From Lutimonas vermicola (GTDB lineage: Bacteria; Bacteroidota; Bacteroidia; Flavobacteriales; Flavobacteriaceae), in NCBI RefSeq assembly GCF_038433205.1, contig NZ_JBCDNA010000001.1, positions 620,001-684,000 on the forward strand: 64,000 nucleotides of DNA. Reading direction: 5' to 3'. The first letter of the stretch is position 1. Each line of letters starts with the position of its first letter. Shown one piece after another: positions 1 through 9,230 of this stretch. The notes below the pieces were generated by a model. It saw nothing but the letters and a program-made list of their open reading frames with translations. It had not been told where the DNA came from and did not search any database. A program made the position numbers and the translations under genes.

Positions 1-438
1 CATTCAGGATCACGGCAGTAATCCCTGTTGTTTCAAGTGAGAAGTGAGAAGTAAAAGACGGATGAGGCCTTTTCATTCTCAAAATGGATAGCATTCAGGA
101 TCACGTTAGTAATCCTATTGCATATATGATTTGAGATTGAAGATTTGAGATTTGAGAAGTCTTACATCCGTTGAATCTTCGATTTCATGCATTATGGCAT
201 TCAAGCATTCACGCATTAGCTCCGCTGAATCTTCGATTTCACGCATTCAGGCATTGTAGCATTGTAGCATTGAATATAGAATACCACTCCTTCCGGCATG
301 GCAGTTCAAACAAGGAATGTCGAATTTCGAATTGATCTGCTAAGGACAATACCTTTATGTGCAGGTACTGCTCGCCGGCAATAACACATTAAGCAACAGA
401 AGTCATCTCACTAAAGGAAGTAAAGCAGGAAAGCTGTA
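1..438. repeat. Repeat-rich intergenic region at left edge
   Basis: No gene is supported here. A segment beginning cattcaggatcacg occurs at 1 and again at 91, so about 25 bp are duplicated in direct orientation. The rest is degenerate tandem repeats of the gatttgaga type (about 130-160) and of the 8-nt gcattgta type (about 190-270), followed by a piece of the dispersed module that reads like gaatatcgaa. The same building blocks recur in almost every spacer outside 17-50 kb. Confidence 0.7.
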
Positions 439-630
439 TCAGGCTATAAGGACGCATTCTTCGCAGTCTTTGACCTCACCGTAATAGGTTTCACGGTATT
501 TGTGAAGGGTTTTCAATGGAAGACCAATGAGATAGAGTTTTATGTAGGTTACCTGGGTGGTAAGTTTTCCCATCGTTGAACTGTATCGTTTTTCGGTTTT
601 TGTTATTCTTTTAACTTTCAATAATTTCAT
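439..630 (-). CDS. Small hypothetical protein (63 aa)
   Basis: This is a short reading frame of 63 codons. It is basic at its N-terminus and ends in an acidic Cys-containing tail (motif KDCEECVL). I do not recognise the family. The start lies downstream of an A/T-rich leader ending in taacgat before the ATG, and the frame is free of the repeat modules that surround it, which is the main reason to think it may be real. No signal peptide or membrane segment is evident; one moderately hydrophobic stretch (IKLYLIGLPL) lies at about residues 30-39. No neighbour suggests a function. It could also be a chance ORF. Confidence 0.4.
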   Translation of the reverse strand: MKLLKVKRITKTEKRYSSTMGKLTTQVTYIKLYLIGLPLKTLHKYRETYYGEVKDCEECVLIA

Positions 631-1089
631 ATCGTTATTAATAATTTAGGTCATAACATAAAATATTCTTGACTAAATACAAGATTAGCATGTTAAGGTT
701 TTGTTAAAGCTTTGATTGTTCTTATCATTTGCTTGGATTAACTAATTAGATATTTGTGGCGTATCGTATTTGAATATCGAATAGCACACCTACCGGCGTG
801 GCAGGTCGAACAAGGAATGTTGAAGTAGGGTTTTGATTTGAGATATAAGATTGGAGATTTGAGATTTAAGAAGCATTCATGCATTAGCTCCGCTGAATCT
901 TCGATTTCAAGCATTGTAGCATTGATTATCGAATACCACTCCTAACGGCGTGGCAGGTCGAATACCACTTCTGCCGGTGCGGCAGGTTCGATTTGAAGCA
1001 TTGTAGCATTGTAGCATTGCAGCATTGAAGCATTGAAGCATTGTAGCATTTGAATATCGAATGCTTCAATACTTAAATCACCTCTTTTA
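631..1089. repeat. Intergenic region with low-complexity tandem repeats
   Basis: The first 150 bases are plain AT-rich spacer that probably holds the promoter of the 63-aa frame. From about 770 onward the DNA is dispersed-module sequence: gaatatcgaa, ggcgtggcaggt and gatttgaga type tracts. From about 995 to 1050 there are six or seven copies of the 8-nt unit gcattgta/gcattgaa. No gene is seen. Confidence 0.65.
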
Positions 1090-2100
1090 CTAATGACTCT
1101 TATCCAGATAGTGCTCTTTGATAAGGTCTTTGCCAAAATCACCATCAAAATCGCGCCAAACGGTATGGATATGATTTGCGTTGCCCACGGTATTGTCAAA
1201 CTCGATCAAAAAGGTTTGGCCCTGGATACGGTAATAATGCCCTTTTCCTAATTCTGTAGCGCCGGCCCAGCCGAAGCGGATCTCATCAAAGTCTTCTTTT
1301 TCTATCTGTTCCATTCGCTCCCTGGCAAGGGGCTCAGGCATGGTAGAGAGGTATTCATATACCAGTTTTTTTAAGTGTTCCTGCTGTACTTTGTTTAGTT
1401 CCCTCATGGCTATTCCAACCGGCATTAACGGGCCTACTTCGGTAGAATTGGAAGTCACGATTTCAAAATAGGACCGGGTACTGAAAATCGTTTTTACTCT
1501 TTGTTCCGAACTCATCGAATTGATGAGTTCGATCCCCATATCATCTTCCGCAGCAAGCGTTCGTTGGCCCTTTCGGCTTCCTGAAGGTATAACGGCCGGA
1601 TTTGCCCCTAAGAAACGCGGTGTCATGCTCACCTCATTGCCTGATATCGTAAAATTAAGTGACAGGTGATGGCCCTCGAATGACCAGGCCCATAGTTTAT
1701 CTTGAAGAGGATCGCCGTAAATGGCCACAAAATACTTTTCCGGATCCCTCATTTTTTTATCCTGCCCCATTTCAGCCAACACATTTTCAAGGTCAATAAT
1801 GCCCATGACCTTTTTAAAACCAGCATCACTCAGGTGTTGTTTTAACATGGTAAAAGCATGCTCTTTCTGCTTTTGATTGAGCTCTTTGAGCATGATCCCG
1901 GCTCGCGGCCACATGCTTCCCGGCAAAAAGTGCCATATATCCCTTGACAGGTCATCAAAAGGAAGTTGAACTTTTTTGACTTGTTCTGTATCGAGTGATT
2001 TGAGAAAATCTTCTACCGGTGACTTTTTAATGTGATTAAAAGCTGTTGCCACAATTACCAATACGGTTATCATGGCGAGGGTTTCTTTTTTTATTTTCAT
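1090..2100 (-). CDS. DUF3500 domain protein, membrane-anchored or exported
   Basis: The 336-aa protein has a short basic N-terminus and one hydrophobic helix (about residues 8-24), so it is a signal-anchor or uncleaved exported protein. The body matches DUF3500 in several places: EGHHLSLNF near the middle, PRFLGANPA followed by an acidic LAAEDD stretch, and the C-terminal NANHIHTVWRDFDGDFG block. The function of DUF3500 proteins is not established. Paired repeats of the form LNxxQxEHxxxxLxxxL (about residues 70-90 and 235-250) suggest a partly duplicated fold. The gene stands alone, with repeat-rich spacers on both sides and no operon partner. Family assignment is fairly secure; role unknown. 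Confidence 0.8.
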   Translation of the reverse strand: MKIKKETLAMITVLVIVATAFNHIKKSPVEDFLKSLDTEQVKKVQLPFDDLSRDIWHFLPGSMWPRAGIMLKELNQKQKEHAFTMLKQHLSDAGFKKVMGIIDLENVLAEMGQDKKMRDPEKYFVAIYGDPLQDKLWAWSFEGHHLSLNFTISGNEVSMTPRFLGANPAVIPSGSRKGQRTLAAEDDMGIELINSMSSEQRVKTIFSTRSYFEIVTSNSTEVGPLMPVGIAMRELNKVQQEHLKKLVYEYLSTMPEPLARERMEQIEKEDFDEIRFGWAGATELGKGHYYRIQGQTFLIEFDNTVGNANHIHTVWRDFDGDFGKDLIKEHYLDKSH

Positions 2101-2586
2101 GTACTATTATTAATTATATAAATACCTATGATGCCTCAAATTACTACAAAATATTAGATTATGAGGTGATCCTGGATGAAAGTGGTGTTTTTGTTTCCAA
2201 ACAGGGGTGGTTTTTTATCTAAAGGTTTATTCATTTATGATTATGGGCATATTAATTATTGCAGCATTTGAATATCGAATGTCGAACTCTGAATATCGAA
2301 GTGGAGTTTTGATTGGACCTGCCCGCCGCAGGTAGGGATCGGAGATTGTTTATTTTTGAAGTATTAACTACGCTGAATCCCTGACTGCCGGCTGTCTGGT
2401 TAGATTTCTCGCATCTGGGAATGAATAAGGGCTTTCCTTTTTATCGTAATATCATTCTTTATCCATAAAATCCAGTGTTTTTTTGAAACCTTATCTCCTC
2501 TAAAGACGTCATAAAGGATCATTGCAGGATATGTGTTTATTACCAAAACTTTCTGCATGTATTACTGTCATTAAAAACCAAATATC
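2101..2586. other. Divergent intergenic spacer
   Basis: This spacer separates two divergent genes, so promoters for both should lie here, but I see no convincing TTTG/TAnnTTTG pair. The middle (about 2260-2400) contains dispersed-module fragments, including a degraded copy of the CTGCC/GGCAG palindrome. No coding frame, RNA gene or clear terminator is visible. Confidence 0.5.
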
Positions 2587-4062
2587 ATGAAAAAGTATTT
2601 ATTGATTCTGGCTTTTGCAATTGCTTTTATGGCGAATGGTCAGGAGATTCGTAAAACAGGACAGTTTACAAAAGAAACGAGTCCCTTTGAGGTAACCAAA
2701 AAGCTTGAAAGTATGGGAAAATTTATTTTCGGCCGTATGAAGGTGCCTGAAAGAGCTGAAGTTCCTGAAGGTAAAACGGTTGACCTTGCCATTGGAATAT
2801 TTAAGAGTCGGAATGCCCCCGCAAAGGATCCGTTGGTGCTTTGTGCAGGAGGCCCTGGACTTTCTTATCTCGACGATTTTGTACCCGGGTTTGCCGGTGA
2901 ACTTGGCGATCTTTTTCTCGAGGATCGCGACGTAGTGATCGTGGAATCACGTGGCTTAAAATATTCTGATCCTTTCCTTATCATTCCTGATATAAAGGCC
3001 TTGCAACTCTCTCTTTTAGACAAAAATATTTCGGCAGATGAGACCATTGACCTGTATCTGGATATTTTAAAAAAAGCGTATGATCGTTTTACTGTTCAGG
3101 GGATCGATCTTTCTGCGGTCAATTCTAAAGAGATCGCCAATGAGATCGCTTATGTAATGACCCAATTGGGATATGATAAATTCGCGATGTTTGGAAGTTC
3201 CTATGGTTCTGAAGTAGTTCAGAACATGTTGATGTATCATCCAAAACGCGTGTCGAGTGCAGTGCTCAATGGAGTTGTTGATATCTACCGTTCTGGTTAC
3301 GATATGCATTCCGGAATGGTTGAGGCCCTGGAGGAAGCTTTCAGTGCAGTGGACAATAGTCCGGTGCTTACCGCCGCCTATCCTGACCTCAAAGAAAGGT
3401 TTCTTAACAAGGTATCGGAACTCAATGTGAGGCCGGATACATTAAATTTGATGTATGGGCCAACGGGTGAGGAATATAAGGTCTTGCTCAATGGTGACAG
3501 GATAGCGCTTTGGCTGTTTTACCAGATGTACTTCAATACCCAATTGCCGAAATCACTTGACAGGATAAGCCGGGGTGACTATACCGAGATCATCAGCAAT
3601 CCGGGCCTGATCTTTCCTATACCTGAATTCAGCACGGGTTTGTCTCTTAGCGTTTTTCTATCAGGAACCTATGATGTTAAGCCAGAGCATATAATGGAGG
3701 GCTCAGAATACGAAGAGCTGATCAAGGGTGCAAGCTTGTCAACATTCGGGCCTTATTTTTATAAAGAGGCCATAAAAGTATGGCCGGTGCAGCAAAGAAG
3801 TTCACCACAGAAATTTTACAGCCAGGCACCCTTGCTCTTACTCGGTGGGAAATTTGACCATTTGTGTAAACCTTCGTACGCCACTCAGTTAGCCGAGGAG
3901 CAGGGCAACGCCACTTTGTTCCTGTTTGATGATGTGGTGCATTCACCTGTCGACAAAGGGCCTTGTGCCATAATGATGATGAAAGAGTTCTACGACGATC
4001 CGTCAAAAGTTCCGGATAATTCGTGTATGCAGGCTTTTAGCCACGAGTATCAGGTCCCTTAA
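2587..4062 (+). CDS. Secreted alpha/beta hydrolase, TAP/proline iminopeptidase-like
   Basis: The 491-aa protein starts with a cleavable signal peptide (hydrophobic residues 4-16, likely cut after the MANG region), so it should act in the periplasm or outside. The alpha/beta hydrolase signatures are present: an oxyanion motif AGGPGLS near residue 88, the nucleophile elbow GSSYGS with Ser205, a late Asp in GGKFDH, and a His in DDVVHSP. The overall layout, with the C-terminal Asp/His in a TAP-like segment, fits the tripeptidyl aminopeptidase / proline iminopeptidase branch (peptidase family S33). The substrate is probably short peptides, by inference from the family. The gene is monocistronic and followed by a strong hairpin terminator. 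Confidence 0.85.
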   Translation: MKKYLLILAFAIAFMANGQEIRKTGQFTKETSPFEVTKKLESMGKFIFGRMKVPERAEVPEGKTVDLAIGIFKSRNAPAKDPLVLCAGGPGLSYLDDFVPGFAGELGDLFLEDRDVVIVESRGLKYSDPFLIIPDIKALQLSLLDKNISADETIDLYLDILKKAYDRFTVQGIDLSAVNSKEIANEIAYVMTQLGYDKFAMFGSSYGSEVVQNMLMYHPKRVSSAVLNGVVDIYRSGYDMHSGMVEALEEAFSAVDNSPVLTAAYPDLKERFLNKVSELNVRPDTLNLMYGPTGEEYKVLLNGDRIALWLFYQMYFNTQLPKSLDRISRGDYTEIISNPGLIFPIPEFSTGLSLSVFLSGTYDVKPEHIMEGSEYEELIKGASLSTFGPYFYKEAIKVWPVQQRSSPQKFYSQAPLLLLGGKFDHLCKPSYATQLAEEQGNATLFLFDDVVHSPVDKGPCAIMMMKEFYDDPSKVPDNSCMQAFSHEYQVP

Positions 4063-4072
4063 TTAATTTTAT

Positions 4073-4111
4073 ACAAACCCGGATGATACGTCATCCGGGT
4101 TGTTTGTTTTT
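4073..4111 (+). terminator. Rho-independent terminator of the hydrolase gene
   Basis: An 11-bp stem AACCCGGATGA / TCATCCGGGTT closes a TACG tetraloop and is followed by gtttgttttt. It begins about 10 bases after the hydrolase stop codon, in the right place and orientation. Confidence 0.85.
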
Positions 4112-4320
4112 AACCTTATAAGGATTACTGTTCTTGAATTGCCCATCGCCTTTGGGGTTCCATAATGCTGCCTTCAAATAAAGGTCAACCGGACCTTATC
4201 ATTTTAATGCTGTAATATTAATACATGAATGAATGCTTGAAATCGCAGATTCAGTGGAACTAATGCGAGGTTTTGTTCTACGTTTTTGATTTGAAAGAGG
4301 AATTCGTAAAATATTCTTCT

Positions 4321-4493
4321 TTACTCTTTTGTCTTGAAACAAAAGAGCCAAAAATTCAAGACTCCCATTCTTTAGTTAAATTACTAATCCTCGCAGCCAT
4401 CCATTGCGAACTCGTCCTATCGTCCTCAAACAGCGCAATTCCAAAATGTCTGCTTGCGGTTGTAATTTTAAACTAAAATCATGGAGGTCAACC
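4321..4493 (+). repeat. Dispersed repeat family B, copy 1
   Basis: This is about 173 bp, near-identical to 5607-5766 and 6811-6983. It begins with a hairpin (ctcttttg ... caaaagag) and ends at ggaggtcaacc. A 67-codon frame runs through it, but the same frame and sequence recur in the other copies with no sign of codon-level selection, so I treat it as non-coding. It lies in the spacer before the first DUF6090 gene. Confidence 0.75.
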
Positions 4494-4743
4494 TCAATTT
4501 GAAATTCGAAATTCAAAGTTCCTTGTTCGAAATTCAATATTCAAAACCACTTCTTAAATCTGAAATCTGAAATCTCCAATCTTAAATCAACATTCTTCAA
4601 TCTTCTATCAAGAGCCAAATCGACATTCAGAGTTCCCTGTTCGAAATTCGATATTCAAAACCACTTCTTAAATCTCAAATCTCCAATCTCCAATCTCCAG
4701 TCATGTAAAAGTTCCTTATATTTAACATTCAACTAACGACTAA

Positions 4744-5487
4744 ATGATAAATTTTTTTAGACGAATCAGAAAAAAAATGGCAGATGATAATAAACCAATG
4801 AAATATGCCAGATATGCCATTGGTGAAATAGTACTTGTGGTGATCGGGATATTGATTGCCTTGCAGATCAATACCTGGAATGAGGAGCGGAAGACAAAAA
4901 TCATTGAAATTAAGACCTTAAAAGAAATTCGTGCTAATCTGAAGCTGGATTTAGTTGAAATCAACAGTGATATTGCCATTATGGACTCTATCAGCAATGA
5001 CGGGGAAGCAGTTATCGATTATTTAAAAACCCGTAACGAACCTTCTACTTCCTTTAAGTACGATGTTCAGGTATCAAGAGTAAACCCTCATTTTGACCCA
5101 AACCGGGGAGGTTATTCTCTTTTAAATTCAAAAGGCATTGATATCATTTCAAATGACAGTTTGCGAGGATCGATTTCAAAATTGTATGAATCAAGTTATC
5201 CCTATTATGCCAAGTATGAAAATGAACGTATTTTGAAGTTAAATATGATTATACTCCCTAAATATGTCGACTATTTTTCGTTTCAAATGACAGGAAAGAA
5301 TTTCTTTAAATCAATAGCAGAAATATCACAAAAAGACTTTTTAGAATTAAAAAATGATGCCTCGTTTATGCATGTTTTAAACCTGGCCATCAATGAAAAT
5401 AAAATGGTTCAAGACCGAGCCCAAAGAACCGCAGGTTATATCAATGATCTTATAAATCAGATCGATGAGGAATTGGGAGATGATTAG
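4744..5487 (+). CDS. DUF6090 family membrane protein 1
   Basis: The 247-aa protein begins with the DUF6090 signature: a basic N-terminus (FFRRIRKKMADDNK), then a single transmembrane helix (about residues 28-45, IGEIVLVVIGILIALQ) ending in INTWNEER. The remaining 200 residues are predicted helical and charged, with no catalytic motif I can name. One membrane anchor with a large soluble helical domain suggests a sensor or scaffold, but the family has no established function. It is the first of six paralogues between 4.7 and 12.1 kb; the first 60 residues are nearly identical among them while the C-terminal parts diverge strongly. Confidence 0.85.
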   Translation: MINFFRRIRKKMADDNKPMKYARYAIGEIVLVVIGILIALQINTWNEERKTKIIEIKTLKEIRANLKLDLVEINSDIAIMDSISNDGEAVIDYLKTRNEPSTSFKYDVQVSRVNPHFDPNRGGYSLLNSKGIDIISNDSLRGSISKLYESSYPYYAKYENERILKLNMIILPKYVDYFSFQMTGKNFFKSIAEISQKDFLELKNDASFMHVLNLAINENKMVQDRAQRTAGYINDLINQIDEELGDD

Positions 5488-5548
5488 GGTTTTGTTCTAG
5501 TTTTATTTTTGAAATGAGAATTTGTGAAATATTCTTCTTTACTCTTTT

Positions 5549-5606
5549 ACTCATCCATTTTCTATTTGTATTAAGGAATTCGTGAATTCGCTGTCGCTTC
5601 ATTTGT
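5549..5606 (+). repeat. Small inserted element D, copy 1
   Basis: A segment of about 58 bp (tcatccattttctatttg ... tcgcttcatttg) sits inside the hairpin loop that begins family B. Copy 1 of B at 4321 lacks it, so the empty and filled sites can be compared directly. It contains the near-palindrome GGAATTCGTGAATTC. Other copies are at 7942 (same orientation) and 12188 (inverted). Confidence 0.7.
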
Positions 5607-5766
5607 ATTGAAACAAAAGAGCCAAAAATTCAAGACTCCCATTCTTTAGTTAAATTACTAATCCTCGCAGCCATCCATTGCGAACTCGTCCTATCGTCCT
5701 CAAACAGCGCAATTCCAAAATGCCTGCTTGCGGTTGTAATTTTAAACTAAAATCATGGAGGTCAAC
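5607..5766 (+). repeat. Dispersed repeat family B, copy 2
   Basis: This copy is nearly identical to 4321-4493 over its last 155 bp. Its initial hairpin is split by element D. It lies downstream of the first DUF6090 gene. Confidence 0.75.
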
Positions 5767-5829
5767 CCCACTTCGACATTCAGAGTTCCCTGTTCGACAT
5801 TCGATATTCAAAGGCATAATTCTGCAATG

Positions 5830-5886
5830 GCTTCAAAAATTCTTTACGCGCTTTTCAAACTACACTGACGTAAAAGCTTCGATCTA
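5830..5886 (-). repeat. Partial copy of dispersed palindrome family C
   Basis: About 57 bp match one end of family C (cttcaaaaattctttacgcgc to cgtaaaagcttc). The rest of the element is absent. It is followed by a module beginning gatctaatcaacaatttcg, which also borders copies of families A and C elsewhere. From here to the promoter at 6132 the spacer is low-complexity tract sequence. Confidence 0.65.
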
Positions 5887-6131
5887 ATCAACAATTTCGT
5901 AGGCGAGTTCACTTCTTAAATCTGAAATCTGAAATCTCCAATCTGAAATCTGAAATCTCCAATCTTAAATCTCAAATCAAAATCCCACTTCGACATTCAA
6001 AATTCCCTGTTCGACATTCGATATTCAACTACTTCCATGCCTGCATGCTGCCTCGATAAGTATTTAACCTTATTCATCTGGGATTTCATACCATTCGTCC
6101 TTGTTGGTTTTTAAAACTATCGTCATAAGCG

Positions 6132-6139
6132 TACATTTG
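6132..6139 (+). promoter_or_regulatory. Candidate Bacteroidota promoter -7 element for the cupin gene
   Basis: TACATTTG fits the TAnnTTTG -7 consensus of the Bacteroidota primary sigma factor. A weaker TTGGTTTTT lies about 24 bases upstream as a possible -33 element. It is placed 24 bases before the start codon of the cupin gene. Confidence 0.45.
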
Positions 6140-6162
6140 ATCAAAAATAAAATCTATCCAAA

Positions 6163-6627
6163 ATGAAACTAACCAAACTTTTATGTATGACACTTGTATT
6201 GTTCTTTGCAATCACAAGCGTAAGTTGCGAACAAAAACCTAAAGAGGCGCCGGCTCCACCTGAAGCCCCTGCTGCTCCGGAAGCAACGGAAGCTTCAGAA
6301 CCCTATGCAGTTGATGAGGCGATGAACCCATTGAATGTTTACAGGGACAAGACCAAAGTATTCGCTGACTCCTTAAATGTACAGATGTATGAATTAATTT
6401 TAGAGCCGGGGGATTCATTAGGCCTTCACTCGCATCTTGATCATACCATTTATGTGCTTGAAGGAGGAACCGGAACCATATGGGTTGGCGGAGAAGAGAA
6501 ACGTGAAGTTAGCTTTGTTGCGGGTCAGGGATGGCTTAGCGGACCGCTTACAGATGCCGCCAAGAATACGGGCGATACCAGAATAAGGGTTCTTATTACA
6601 GAGGTCTTCAGGCCTAGAATGCAGTAA
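6163..6627 (+). CDS. Cupin-domain lipoprotein
   Basis: The 154-aa protein has a lipoprotein signal peptide with the lipobox VSC (Cys about residue 22), a Pro/Ala/Glu-rich linker (residues 25-48), and one cupin domain. The first cupin motif is seen as GDSLGLHSHLDHTIYVLEGG, with the two His of HSH, a further His and the Glu placed as metal ligands. The second motif is weaker. A single-domain periplasmic cupin is probably a metal-dependent enzyme or binding protein; the substrate cannot be read from sequence. It is monocistronic, with its own candidate promoter and a clear terminator, and it interrupts the run of DUF6090 genes. Confidence 0.8.
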   Translation: MKLTKLLCMTLVLFFAITSVSCEQKPKEAPAPPEAPAAPEATEASEPYAVDEAMNPLNVYRDKTKVFADSLNVQMYELILEPGDSLGLHSHLDHTIYVLEGGTGTIWVGGEEKREVSFVAGQGWLSGPLTDAAKNTGDTRIRVLITEVFRPRMQ

Positions 6628-6647
6628 ATTTGCTTTAATAATTTAAT

Positions 6648-6689
6648 GGCATAAGTTGTAACAAAATTGCAGCTTATGCCTTTTTTTTT
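6648..6689 (+). terminator. Rho-independent terminator of the cupin gene
   Basis: An 8-bp outer stem GGCATAAG / CTTATGCC encloses a 17-nt loop region and is followed directly by nine T residues. It starts 20 bases after the cupin stop codon. Confidence 0.85.
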
Positions 6690-6810
6690 ATATTAAAACC
6701 GCGAATCTTCTATTGTAAGGTTGATTTTGATTCTCTGCAGGTAAGCTAATGCTTCAAAAATCTTAAATCAACAATCTCTGCATGCCAGTCCAATCTTCAA
6801 TCAATATTTC

Positions 6811-6983
6811 TTTACTCTTTTGTCTTGAAACAAAAGAGCCAAAAATTCAAGACTCCCATTCTTTAGTTAAATTACTAATCCTCGCAGCCATCCATTGCGA
6901 ACTCGTCCTATCGTCCTCAAACAGCGCAATTCCAAAATGCCTGCTTGCGGTTGTAATTTTAAACTAAAATCATGGAGGTCAAC
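6811..6983 (+). repeat. Dispersed repeat family B, copy 3
   Basis: This 173-bp copy is almost base-for-base the same as 4321-4493, and again sits upstream of a DUF6090 gene. The uninterrupted hairpin ctcttttgtcttgaaacaaaagag (written here only as family name, stem about 9 bp) is intact. Confidence 0.75.
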
Positions 6984-7131
6984 CCTCAATTCGACAGCAT
7001 TTTATACATCAGCTATCTTTACGAAGGGAAATCGAACCTGCCACAACGCTTACATAAAACATTGAAGCATTGTAGCATTGTAGCATTACATAAATATCTT
7101 TCCTTATATTTATCACCCAACGAACAACCAA

Positions 7132-7890
7132 ATGATTCCCGTATTTAGAAAACTCCGTAAAAAAATGGCTGATGATAACAAACCTATGAAATATGCCCGC
7201 TATGCGATTGGTGAAATTGTACTTGTTGTAATCGGGATATTGATTGCCTTGCAGATCAATACCTGGAATCAATCAAGACTTCAAGTGAAAAAGGAGATAG
7301 AAATCCTTAAATCCTTTCATAGTCAGTTCCAGGATGATCTGGCTGAGTTTGAACAAAGCCTCTCCTTTTATAGAGGGGCAAAAAATTCGATTGAGATTAT
7401 CCTTGATCATATTGAAAATGATTTGCCCTACCATGATTCTCTAAAAAACCATTTCTTTAAATCGACTCGGTTTTATGGTGATTCAGATTTAGACAACAAT
7501 ATTTTTGAAACCTTAAAATCTATTGGTGTAGACCTGATCTCTAATACAGATATCAGAAAAAGAATCGTTCAGTTATATGAAGATGATGATGAATGGATAA
7601 ATAATTTTGAAAAAGCTTACCGGGATTTTTTGTTTAACGCAAGTGAAAACATATTTAATACTCGATTTAGAGATTTCTGGAATGGAGATTATAGGGATTT
7701 AACCTTCCAGGGAGAAATGATTCCTTTGGATTATGAACGATTAAAAACAGATCAGGAATATTTGTATTTCATCAGAACCCAAAAACATCATATCGGATGG
7801 TTGATAGAAAAACCTATAGAATCGTCTAAATCAAAAGTATTGGCTTTATCAGAAGATTTGGAGAAAGAAATAGAAAGATTGGGGAAATGA
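7132..7890 (+). CDS. DUF6090 family membrane protein 2
   Basis: This 252-aa paralogue has the same basic N-terminus and transmembrane helix (about residues 28-46), then a divergent soluble domain beginning at the SRLQVKKE stretch. The start is fixed by the conserved upstream block cttatatttatcaccca ... accaaatg, which also precedes paralogues 3, 4 and, in part, 6. The C-terminal end is a coiled-coil-like LEKEIERL. It is monocistronic. The function of the family is unknown; the constant membrane segment with a variable soluble part is the notable property. Confidence 0.85.
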   Translation: MIPVFRKLRKKMADDNKPMKYARYAIGEIVLVVIGILIALQINTWNQSRLQVKKEIEILKSFHSQFQDDLAEFEQSLSFYRGAKNSIEIILDHIENDLPYHDSLKNHFFKSTRFYGDSDLDNNIFETLKSIGVDLISNTDIRKRIVQLYEDDDEWINNFEKAYRDFLFNASENIFNTRFRDFWNGDYRDLTFQGEMIPLDYERLKTDQEYLYFIRTQKHHIGWLIEKPIESSKSKVLALSEDLEKEIERLGK

Positions 7891-7941
7891 ATTGATTTGT
7901 TGATGTAGAAAAATCCGCAAAATATTCTTTTTTGTCCTTTT

Positions 7942-7998
7942 ACTCATCCATTTTCTATTTGTATTAAGGAATTCGTGAATTCGCTGTCGCTTCATTTG
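7942..7998 (+). repeat. Small inserted element D, copy 2
   Basis: This is the same 57-58 bp element as at 5549, again inside a hairpin of the type ccttttg ... caaaag found downstream of a DUF6090 gene. Confidence 0.7.
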
Positions 7999-8076
7999 CC
8001 TTGATGCAAAAGAACGAAACCGAAGAATGAGGTTCACGAACACCTTTAAAAATAATAATGAATAGTGAGTAAAAGA

Positions 8077-8213
8077 TCAAGGCTGATTTTGTTTTTCTGT
8101 GCATCTCTCTGATAATTTTTACTCCACCATAGCCCAAGCCGCTTCGCTTCCGGAGCTATTGCTTCTCCCCTTCTAAAATTATCAGGATGCAAGACGAAAA
8201 ACAAAATAGGCTG
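8077..8213 (-). repeat. Long-palindrome repeat family A, copy 1
   Basis: About 137 bp form one long imperfect hairpin. The outer arms are about 33 nt (caaggctgattttgttttt and its partner aaacaaaatagg), and an inner stem is built on atagc/gctat. Eight copies occur in the window in both orientations; none encodes a transposase. A MITE-like or structured-RNA nature is possible. The open frames through copies (starting MNSPTKLL on the other strand) are artefacts of the repeat. Confidence 0.75.
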
Positions 8214-8355
8214 TTTCCATCCAATGAACAATTTCGTTGGGGAGTTCACTTCTTAAATCTGAAATCTGAAATCTCCAATCCCTGCCTGCCGGCAGGCAGG
8301 TCAAATCTCAAATCATTTAAAAGTTTCTTATATTTATCACCCAACGAACAACCAA

Positions 8356-9102
8356 ATGATTCCCGTATTTAGAAAAATCAGAAAAAAAATGGCAGATGAT
8401 AACAAGCCCTGGAAATATGTGAGATACGCTATTGGTGAAATAGTACTTGTTGTAATCGGGATACTCATTGCTCTTCAGGTTAATAATTGGAATGAAAAAA
8501 GAAAATTCGATAAGGAAGGAATTGAAATAAAGCAAGAATTATATGACGAATTTTCAGATAACAGAGTCGTTCTTGCAGAGAGGATCAAATCACTGGAATC
8601 TGCCAATGAACATATAGAAGCTTTATTCTATTATATGGACAGCCCCATTGAAATTGTGCAAACAGTTAATATGGACAGTATCATTGGATTCTCTTTAAAA
8701 TACGGAAACTTTAACCCGTCAAATAGTACTATTCAAGAATTAATCGGTTCGGGAAGGCTAAATTTAATTTCTAACAAATCACTTAAAAAGAACCTTTATC
8801 AATGGTTACAATTGTTAAAGGATGCTGATGAAGATTTTAAAAATCAGGATCAGCAAGCGTCAACGTTGCTCATTCCCTATTTATACAAAAGGGTTTCTAT
8901 GAGAAACATAAATCATTATGGCGGGATTCGCACGGATCAAAAATCAACACTTTTTACCGGTGACTATGATGTCATATTTAACGACCTTGAATTTGAAAAT
9001 TTATACGAGGGTAAATTATTTTGGAACCGCACGCTGTTAAATCATTACAAGAATTTAGATACTTTGGCGAGTGAGATTATGAAGCAGTCGAATGGGTTGT
9101 AA
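8356..9102 (+). CDS. DUF6090 family membrane protein 3
   Basis: This 248-aa member has the constant N-terminal region with NKPWKYVRYAIGEIV and a transmembrane helix at about 28-46, ending in VNNWNEKRKF. The downstream domain is distinct from neighbours 1, 2, 4 and 5 but shows local similarity to paralogue 6 (shared pattern NPSNSTIQELIGSGRL versus DPSTGTLDEIINSGKL, about residues 115-135). That suggests two subfamilies inside the cluster. The start is supported by the conserved cccaacgaacaaccaaatg leader. Function unknown. Confidence 0.85.
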   Translation: MIPVFRKIRKKMADDNKPWKYVRYAIGEIVLVVIGILIALQVNNWNEKRKFDKEGIEIKQELYDEFSDNRVVLAERIKSLESANEHIEALFYYMDSPIEIVQTVNMDSIIGFSLKYGNFNPSNSTIQELIGSGRLNLISNKSLKKNLYQWLQLLKDADEDFKNQDQQASTLLIPYLYKRVSMRNINHYGGIRTDQKSTLFTGDYDVIFNDLEFENLYEGKLFWNRTLLNHYKNLDTLASEIMKQSNGL

Positions 9103-9183
9103 ATGGTTCTTGTATTTAGAAAAATTCGTGAAATATTCTTCTTTACTCTTTTGTCTTGATAACATTCTTTTGCTCATTTTTTT

Positions 9184-9230
9184 ACTCATCCCCATACTAT
9201 TGGTTCAAGTATTCGTGATGTGCTTCGCAC
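9184..9230 (+). repeat. Small inserted element E, copy 1
   Basis: About 47 bp (actcatccccatactattgg ... gtgatgtgcttcgca) lie in the spacer after DUF6090 gene 3. The same sequence occurs inverted at 59291-59337, where it splits a hairpin arm of family C. Confidence 0.6.

Noticed and set aside
4273..4476. Reading frame of 67 codons through repeat family B, also open at 6782-6967
   Set aside because: The frame only reflects near-identical repeat DNA. The same frame recurs with different starts, and copy 2 is read in another frame, so there is no sign of protein-level selection.
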